Assembly: GCF_029238095.1 (NCBI RefSeq)
Contig: NZ_JAQWGS010000002.1
Coordinates: 45,765 to 109,764, forward strand
Source: Lacinutrix sp.
Lineage (GTDB): Bacteria; Bacteroidota; Bacteroidia; Flavobacteriales; Flavobacteriaceae
Length of the DNA: 64,000 bases
Direction: 5' to 3'
The notes beneath the pieces were generated by a model. The model did not search any database. It was not told where the DNA came from and was given only the letters and a program-made list of their open reading frames with translations. This document shows positions 58,676-64,000 of the stretch, in pieces. Every line of letters begins with the position of its first letter. Positions within the stretch are counted from its first letter, which is position 1. The translations under genes and the position numbers were made by a program.

Positions 58676-58710
58676 AAAACTCTGTATTGTAAAAAATCCA
58701 GAGTTTTTAT
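58676..58710 (+). promoter_or_regulatory. Terminator-like leader hairpin ahead of a 35-residue peptide gene
   Basis: Arms AAAACTCTG and CAGAGTTTT enclose 14 bases and run into extra T residues, 20 bases before the small ATG. The layout is that of an attenuator. A TATCTTTA sequence about 45 bases upstream is an imperfect -7 box. Confidence 0.5.
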
Positions 58711-58729
58711 TTCAAAACAAAAAATAATT

Positions 58730-58837
58730 ATGGATGAAATAGATAACACAAAAAACAAAAATCTTATAATTGGAGTCATTATCTTTTCGGTTATAGTAAT
58801 ATTCCTTAATATTCTATCCGTTTTCATTAATTCATAA
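58730..58837 (+). CDS. Predicted 35-residue single-pass membrane peptide
   Basis: The frame encodes a charged head (MDEIDNTKNKN) and a strongly hydrophobic helix (LIIGVIIFSVIVIFLNIL) with a short tail, the pattern of a small membrane protein. It lies in a self-contained unit with terminators on both sides and a leader hairpin. I do not recognise a family. It could instead be a coincidental frame in a small RNA. Confidence 0.5.
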   Translation: MDEIDNTKNKNLIIGVIIFSVIVIFLNILSVFINS

Positions 58838-58853
58838 TTAAACTATGATAATA

Positions 58854-58887
58854 AAAAAAGCACAGCTATTATAGGCTGTGCTTTTTT
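58854..58887. terminator. Bidirectional terminator between the small peptide gene and sucB
   Basis: Thirteen-base arms AAAAAAGCACAGC and GCTGTGCTTTTTT around an 8-base loop. It ends both the small unit and the sucB transcript. Confidence 0.9.
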
Positions 58888-58907
58888 ATTTAATATGCTT
58901 TTAATTA

Positions 58908-60119
58908 TTATAGCTCTAAAGCTTTTTTAATATTATTATCCATTAATAACTCTGCTGGATTTTCTAGTGCTTCTTTTACAGCAACAAGAAAACCTACACT
59001 TTCTTTACCATCAATAATTCTATGGTCGTAAGATAAGGCTACATACATTATTGGTCTTATTTCTACTTTACCGTCTATAGCAACTGGTCTTTCTACTATA
59101 TTATGCATTCCTAAAATGCCACTTTGCGGAGGATTAATAATTGGTGTAGATAACATTGAACCAAAAACACCTCCATTAGAGATTGTAAACGTTCCTCCTG
59201 TCATCTCATCTACAGTAATTTGTCCATCTCTAGCTCTTATGGCTAAACGCTTAACTTCTGCTTCAACTCCTCTAAACGTTAGATTTTCTGCATTTCTTAT
59301 TACAGGAACCATTAATCCTTTTGGTCCAGATACTGCTATACTTATATCTACGAAATCGAAACTCTTCATCTCTTTTCCATCAATCATAGAATTAACAGCA
59401 GGATATAATTTTAAAGCTCTAACTACAGCTAGAGAAAAGAACGACATGAAACCTAAGCCAACACCATGTTTTGCTTTAAATGTTTCTTTGTACTCTTTAC
59501 GTAAAGCAAAAATTGGAGACATATCTACTTCATTAAAAGTAGTTAACATTGCTGTTGTATTCTTGGCTTCAACCAAACGCTCTGCTACTTTACGACGTAA
59601 CATAGACATTTTAGAGTTTGAAGACCCACGATTTCCTCCAGTTGGTGTTCCCATAGAAGGTACAGCATTAATTGCATCGTCTTTAGTAACACGACCATCT
59701 TTTCCTGTTCCAGAAATAGTACTAGAATCCATACCTTTTTCTGCTAAAATCTTTTTTGCTGCTGGACTTGCTGTTCCAGTGGCATAAGTTTTAGTTTCAG
59801 TTGCTTTTGGTGCTTCTACTGCTTTTGGTGCTTCCGTTTTTGTTTCTGCTTTTGGTGCTTCTTGAGACCCTTCTGGTTTAGTAGCACTTGTATCTATTAA
59901 ACAAACCACTGCACCAACTTCTACTGCATCACCTTCTTCTGCTTTTAACGTTATTGTTCCGCTGGCTTCTGCAGGTAATTCTAGAGTGGCTTTATCACTA
60001 TCTACTTCTGCGATTGCTTGATCTTTTTCAACATAATCACCATCTTGAACTAACCATTCTGCTATTTCAACTTCTGTGATAGATTCACCTGGTGAAGGTA
60101 CTTTCATTTCTAAAATCAT
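58908..60119 (-). CDS. sucB: 2-oxoglutarate dehydrogenase E2 (dihydrolipoyl succinyltransferase)
   Basis: A 403-residue TCA-cycle enzyme. The lipoyl domain has [14 protein letters not shown], with Lys43 as the lipoylation site. After an Ala/Pro/Lys/Thr-rich linker comes the E3-binding domain ([16 protein letters not shown] and [12 protein letters not shown]). The catalytic domain ends with [18 protein letters not shown], holding the active-site His and Asp. It lies downstream of sucA with one small gene in between. Confidence 0.97.
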   Translation of the reverse strand: MILEMKVPSPGESITEVEIAEWLVQDGDYVEKDQAIAEVDSDKATLELPAEASGTITLKAEEGDAVEVGAVVCLIDTSATKPEGSQEAPKAETKTEAPKAVEAPKATETKTYATGTASPAAKKILAEKGMDSSTISGTGKDGRVTKDDAINAVPSMGTPTGGNRGSSNSKMSMLRRKVAERLVEAKNTTAMLTTFNEVDMSPIFALRKEYKETFKAKHGVGLGFMSFFSLAVVRALKLYPAVNSMIDGKEMKSFDFVDISIAVSGPKGLMVPVIRNAENLTFRGVEAEVKRLAIRARDGQITVDEMTGGTFTISNGGVFGSMLSTPIINPPQSGILGMHNIVERPVAIDGKVEIRPIMYVALSYDHRIIDGKESVGFLVAVKEALENPAELLMDNNIKKALEL

Positions 60120-60161
60120 AGTGCTATAATTTTGTTTTAATGTCTTGTTTTGACTGTTGTT

Positions 60162-60536
60162 TTATTGTTTTGGTGGATACATTTGTAAACCACTAATTTT
60201 ATTATTGTCATCTAATAGAAAAAAAGCTTCTCCAACTCCGTTTTCAAAACTTATTTTATAACTATGACCTGTTCTTATAATTTCTTTTAATTCTACTGCT
60301 CTAATTTTACCTAAAGCTTCGGCATTAACACTTGTTTTAAAAAACTCTTTAGTCTTCTCTAAAGTTAATGTCTTTTGAAAATTTGCATTCAGCATATTAT
60401 ATATACTAACAAAGTCTCCATTATTATAATTATTTTGAAAATTTGAAACAACTTCCTTATAATTAGCTAGCTCTGTTTGTGCAAAGCTTATTGAAAAACT
60501 TAAAATCGCTAGTGCTACTAAAATTATTCTTTTCAT
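60162..60536 (-). CDS. Small secreted DUF3887-like protein between sucA and sucB
   Basis: A 124-residue protein with a clear signal peptide (hydrophobic residues 4-17, cleavage near SFAQ) and a domain of about 100 residues resembling DUF3887 (an NTF2-like fold): FQNNYNNGDFVSIYNMLNANFQ, then a helix and the strands SYKISFENGVGEAFFLLDDNNKI. There are no catalytic residues to name. It lies 20 bases after sucA and 42 before sucB, so it must share their transcript, although an exported protein has no obvious role in the TCA cycle. Confidence 0.8.
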   Translation of the reverse strand: MKRIILVALAILSFSISFAQTELANYKEVVSNFQNNYNNGDFVSIYNMLNANFQKTLTLEKTKEFFKTSVNAEALGKIRAVELKEIIRTGHSYKISFENGVGEAFFLLDDNNKISGLQMYPPKQ

Positions 60537-60556
60537 AATTGTTTAATATTATTGGT

Positions 60557-63313
60557 TTAGCGCTGGTTATTTTTTGTTTTATCGAACACAAAATCAATAA
60601 CCTCTTGATGGCGTTTTTTTGATCTTACAGAACTACCTGCTGCTGGTGCTCCATAAGGCCTTCTACTTGCTGCTCTAAATGTTTTAGCTTCGTCTAAATG
60701 CATTAACATATGGCTATAAGCTCCCATATTTCTTGGCTCTTCTTGTGCCCACACCACATCGTTTGCGTTTTTATATTTACTTATTGTTTTACGAATATCT
60801 TCTATTGGTAATGGAAATAATTGTTCTACTCTAACTAAAGCTACATCTTTTCTTCCTAGATTTTCTTGTTCTTCTAGTAAATCGTAATAGAATTTACCTG
60901 TAACAAAAACCAATGTCTTTATTTCATCTGCTTTTGCTTTTTCATCATCAATTAGCATTTTAAAACTCCCGTTTGCAAATTCATCTACACTAGAAACTAC
61001 TAATGGATGACGTAATAAACTCTTTGGTGTAAAGACAATTAATGGCTTTCTAAAATTGGCTTTCATTTGTTTACGTAACAAATGGTACATATTTGCAGGT
61101 GTTGTACAATCTACCACAAACATATTATCTTTTGCACACAGTTGTAGGTAGCGTTCCATTCTTGCCGATGAGTGTTCTGCTCCTTGACCTTCATATCCAT
61201 GTGGCAACAACATAACTAAACCGTTTTGCAGTTTCCATTTATCTTCTGCGGCAGATATATATTGGTCTAACATAATTTGTGCTCCATTGCTAAAGTCTCC
61301 AAATTGTGCTTCCCAAATGGTTAATGTTTTAGGGCTTGCCATAGCATAACCATAATCGAAACCTACTACGCCATATTCAGATAATAAAGAGTTATAGATA
61401 AAGAATTTACCTTGGTTATCACTTAGGTTGTTATGCAAAACAATCTCTTCTTCGCTATCCTCTACTTTCACCACTGCATGTCTATGCGAGAAAGTTCCTC
61501 TTTCTACATCTTGTCCAGAAATTCTAACATCGTAGCCTTCTTCTAAAAGTGAGGCATAAGCTAAATGTTCTGCCATTGCCCAATCTAGCCTATCTTCGTT
61601 AAACATGGTTTGTCTAGATTCTATAAGACGAGATATTTTTCGAATGAATTTTTTATCCTTTGGAAGGCTAGATAATACTTTTGTGATTTTTGCTAATGCT
61701 TCTTTAGAATAAGAAGTATCTACAGCTTTCATCATTCCATCTTCTTCTGTAGTAGAGTAATCTACCCATTCATTACTCATAAAAGGAGTAATCTCTGTTT
61801 TCTTTATTTTTCTAGAATCAACTAACTTTTCTTCTAAAGCATTTTTATAATCTTCTTCTAATTTTGAGACATAAGAACTATCTATAACATCTTCTTCCAT
61901 TAGCTTTTGTGCATAAATATCTCTCGGATTTTTATGTTTTGCAATGGCTTTATATAGTAGAGGTTGTGTAAATTTTGGTTCATCGCCTTCATTATGTCCA
62001 TATTTTCTATAGCCTAATAAATCAATAAAAACATCACGTTTATATCTCATTCTAAAATGAAGTGCAAATAAAACAGCATGAACCACTGCTTCTACATCAT
62101 CTGCATTGACATGAAGTACTGGTGATAGTGTTACTTTGGCAACATCTGTACAATACGTACTAGATCTTGCATCTAAATAATTGGTTGTAAAGCCTATTTG
62201 GTTATTTACAACTATATGTATAGTTCCATTAGTTTTGTAACCATCTAATTGAGCCATTTGAACAATTTCGTAAACTAGGCCTTGTCCTGCAATTGCTGCA
62301 TCTCCATGAACTACAATTGGTAAAACTTGAGATGGATTTTCTGGATATTTATCGTCTTGTTTTGCTTTAGTAATACCTTCTACTACTGCTCCTACAGTTT
62401 CTAAATGTGAAGGATTTGGCGCAATATTTAAGTTTATTTTTTTTCCTGCATCTGTAACACGGTCACTTGTCCAGCCTAAATGGTATTTTACATCACCATC
62501 AAAAACTTCTTGCTCATAATCTTTACCATCAAACTCGCTAAAGATATCTTTTGCCGACTTACCAAAAATGTTTGCGAGTGTACTTAAACGACCACGATGT
62601 GCCATTCCCATTACAAATTCTTTGACATCGTATTCTGAAGCTTTTTCTATTAAAGCATCAAGTGCTGGAATTAAAGATTCTCCTCCTTCTAAAGAAAAAC
62701 GTTTCTGACCAACATATTTAGTATGTAAAAAACTTTCGAAAGAAACTGCCTCGTTTAGTTTTTTAAGTAATTGTTTTTTTTCTTCTGGAGAAAAACGCGG
62801 TTGGTTATCGTTTTGGTTAAGCTTATTTTGAATCCATTGTATACGTTCAGGATCTCTAATATACATATACTCAATACCTATAGAGTCGCAATAAATAGCT
62901 TCTAAATGCTTACGTATCTCACGAAGTGTTTGTGCTCCAATACTTAAAATTTCTCCTGCATTAAAAACAGTGTCTAAATCTGATTGGGATAAACCAAAAT
63001 TTTCTATTTCTAAAGTTGGTGCGTATTTACGTCTTGCGCGTACAGGATTTGTTTTTGTAAACAAGTGTCCTCTAGTTCTGTAACCATCTATAAGTTTTAA
63101 TACTTGAAATTCCTTTTGAACATGTTCTGGAATTTGTGTAGTTACACCTTCAACTATTTCACCATCCATACCGTAGTTTTCACTACCAAAGTCGTAACCT
63201 TGAAAAAAGGCTCTCCAACTTGGTTCTACAGAATCAGGATTTTTTAAGTATTGTTCGTATAAATCAGCAAAGTATGCTGTATGTGCTGCGTTTAAAAAGG
63301 AATATTTATCCAT
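60557..63313 (-). CDS. sucA: 2-oxoglutarate dehydrogenase E1
   Basis: A 918-residue thiamine-diphosphate enzyme that decarboxylates 2-oxoglutarate and passes the succinyl group to E2. The N-terminus FLNAAHTAYFADLYEQYLKNP is the E2-binding segment. GMAHRGRLSTLANIFGK, HGDAAIAGQGLVYEIVQM and NNQIGFTTN mark the ThDP and Mg site. HGYEGQGAEHSSARMERYLQ and AQEEPRNMGAY are typical of the C-terminal half. First gene of the unit, with TATTTTTG about 40 bases upstream as a possible -7 box. Confidence 0.97.
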   Translation of the reverse strand: MDKYSFLNAAHTAYFADLYEQYLKNPDSVEPSWRAFFQGYDFGSENYGMDGEIVEGVTTQIPEHVQKEFQVLKLIDGYRTRGHLFTKTNPVRARRKYAPTLEIENFGLSQSDLDTVFNAGEILSIGAQTLREIRKHLEAIYCDSIGIEYMYIRDPERIQWIQNKLNQNDNQPRFSPEEKKQLLKKLNEAVSFESFLHTKYVGQKRFSLEGGESLIPALDALIEKASEYDVKEFVMGMAHRGRLSTLANIFGKSAKDIFSEFDGKDYEQEVFDGDVKYHLGWTSDRVTDAGKKINLNIAPNPSHLETVGAVVEGITKAKQDDKYPENPSQVLPIVVHGDAAIAGQGLVYEIVQMAQLDGYKTNGTIHIVVNNQIGFTTNYLDARSSTYCTDVAKVTLSPVLHVNADDVEAVVHAVLFALHFRMRYKRDVFIDLLGYRKYGHNEGDEPKFTQPLLYKAIAKHKNPRDIYAQKLMEEDVIDSSYVSKLEEDYKNALEEKLVDSRKIKKTEITPFMSNEWVDYSTTEEDGMMKAVDTSYSKEALAKITKVLSSLPKDKKFIRKISRLIESRQTMFNEDRLDWAMAEHLAYASLLEEGYDVRISGQDVERGTFSHRHAVVKVEDSEEEIVLHNNLSDNQGKFFIYNSLLSEYGVVGFDYGYAMASPKTLTIWEAQFGDFSNGAQIMLDQYISAAEDKWKLQNGLVMLLPHGYEGQGAEHSSARMERYLQLCAKDNMFVVDCTTPANMYHLLRKQMKANFRKPLIVFTPKSLLRHPLVVSSVDEFANGSFKMLIDDEKAKADEIKTLVFVTGKFYYDLLEEQENLGRKDVALVRVEQLFPLPIEDIRKTISKYKNANDVVWAQEEPRNMGAYSHMLMHLDEAKTFRAASRRPYGAPAAGSSVRSKKRHQEVIDFVFDKTKNNQR

Positions 63314-63428
63314 TATTAAGTATAAGACGTGTTCGCTTCAACAAATTTTATCAAAAATACAACTTTCTCCAAAAATAGCTATGCTTTTCTTATATTTATG
63401 TCTTTATTAACATCGTAATTTTTAGTCT

Positions 63429-63878
63429 ATGCATTTAAAATCTCTAAAAGCAATAAAAACTATTGTATTATCCTTTCTATTTTTGTTCTGTTTTTCTTCT
63501 GTTTTAGCTCAAAATAATAACGAAGAAAATGAGTTTTGGAAACATGTTCGTTTTGGAGGTGGATTAGGTTTAAGTACAGGAAACAATATTTTTAGTGCCA
63601 CTCTTGCTCCAAGTGCTATTTACGATTTTAATCCTGAATTTTCTCTAGGTTTAGGCTTAAATGGTTCCTATTTTAGTCAAAAAAACATTGCGAAATCTAC
63701 TATTCTCGGAGCGAATATTATTAGTCTATATAATCCAATTCCTGAAATTCAATTATCTGGTGAATTTGAACAAAATCATGTGAGTAGAAATTTCGACAAC
63801 CCAAGTTTTCTTGATGATAAGTACTGGATTCAGTCTTTTTTTGTAGGTGCAGGTTACAGAGCTTTTGAAAACATTTAA
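63429..63878 (+). pseudogene. Truncated outer-membrane beta-barrel protein
   Basis: A 149-codon frame with a good signal peptide (cleavage near SVLAQ) and repeated barrel strands: VRFGGGLGLSTGNNIF, SATLAPSAIYDFNPEFS, LGLGLNGSYFSQKN and FFVGAGYRAFENI. Relatives of this short barrel type go on for two or three more strands and end in an aromatic residue at the membrane edge. Here the frame stops in mid-strand after GYRAF. The junction coincides with a start codon and promoter on the opposite strand. I regard it as 3'-truncated, with moderate certainty. Confidence 0.55.
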
Positions 63879-63892
63879 ATAACAATTTACAC

Positions 63893-63924
63893 AAATATAC
63901 TAAAAATCGAAAATTATAACAAGA
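63893..63924 (-). promoter_or_regulatory. Orphan promoter reading leftward into the truncated barrel gene
   Basis: The minus strand has TTG, 20 bases, then TATATTTG (matching TAnnTTTG), and an ATG about 15 bases further on. That ATG opens only a six-codon frame (MFSKAL), so the promoter now has no gene. Confidence 0.5.
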
Positions 63925-64000
63925 CAATCTTAGACTAAGAATAGCTATTTCTAAACCAAACCTTTTGCCATTCGCGTTTTAAAATTAAAAACGAAACTTG

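Noticed and set aside
59116..59787. 223-codon open frame antisense to sucB
   Set aside because: It mirrors the codon bias of sucB, has no recognisable domain and overlaps a certain gene over its whole length.
63721..63927. 68-codon minus-strand frame over the end of the barrel gene
   Set aside because: No start context or domain, and it is antisense to a frame with a clear signal peptide and barrel strands.
1..64000. CRISPR array, insertion sequence, prophage or integron
   Set aside because: No regularly spaced direct repeats, transposase, integrase or phage structural genes were seen. The scars lack terminal repeats.

Overview
This is about 64 kb of AT-rich chromosome from a member of the Bacteroidota, most probably a marine-type Flavobacteriaceae. 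I base this on the alternative complex III (Act) operon feeding a cytochrome c oxidase, the TAnnTTTG-type promoter boxes, the general absence of Shine-Dalgarno sequences, DUF2723, DUF5686 and SPOR proteins, an ExbB/ExbD cluster and a GH92/GH20 lipoprotein set. I do not assign a genus. No rRNA, insertion sequence, prophage or CRISPR array was seen. There is one tRNA.

Layout. 0-9.4 kb (minus strand) is the respiratory operon actA-actB-actC-actD-actE-actF-coxB, with coxB running off the left edge. 9.5-15.7 kb holds a SPOR protein, the rimP-nusA-infB operon (minus), a tandem universal stress protein and tRNA-Gln. 15.9-21.8 kb holds a DUF2723 membrane glycosyltransferase-like protein, a polysaccharide deacetylase, a thioredoxin-fold protein without cysteines and a membrane metallophosphoesterase. 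21.8-33.1 kb is a glycan-salvage locus built from two divergent arms: GH20 hexosaminidase, CutC and GH2 beta-mannosidase on the minus strand; GH92 alpha-mannosidase, an MFS sugar transporter and a glycosylasparaginase on the plus strand. Together these enzymes could take an N-glycan apart down to Asn.

33.1-37.2 kb contains polA flanked on both sides by broken genes. 37.3-39.3 kb is a YgiQ radical SAM protein. 39.6-44.1 kb is a translation block (rplM, rpsI, rpsB, tsf, pyrH, frr). 44.2-53.1 kb has a TlpA-like protein, a DUF5686-type barrel, an RND exporter, asnS, rpoN, a PAP2-like membrane protein and a PorT-like barrel. 53.2-57.7 kb (minus) is exbB, a small membrane protein, two exbD genes, ansA and tatD. 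57.8-58.9 kb is a wrecked TPR/CHAT locus with a surviving retropepsin-like protease and a 35-residue membrane peptide gene. 58.9-63.3 kb is sucA/sucB with a small secreted protein gene between them. The right edge holds a truncated surface barrel gene.

The most notable results are: (1) four places where two unrelated gene fragments are joined without any mobile element, which looks like repeated deletion, one of them apparently removing a cyanophycin operon; (2) CutC translationally embedded in an N-glycan degradation operon, pointing to a sugar rather than copper role; (3) a terminator-like hairpin just upstream of the rimP start codon; (4) a His-rich loop in ActF; and (5) a short transcript-like unit coding for a 35-residue membrane peptide behind a terminator-like leader hairpin.
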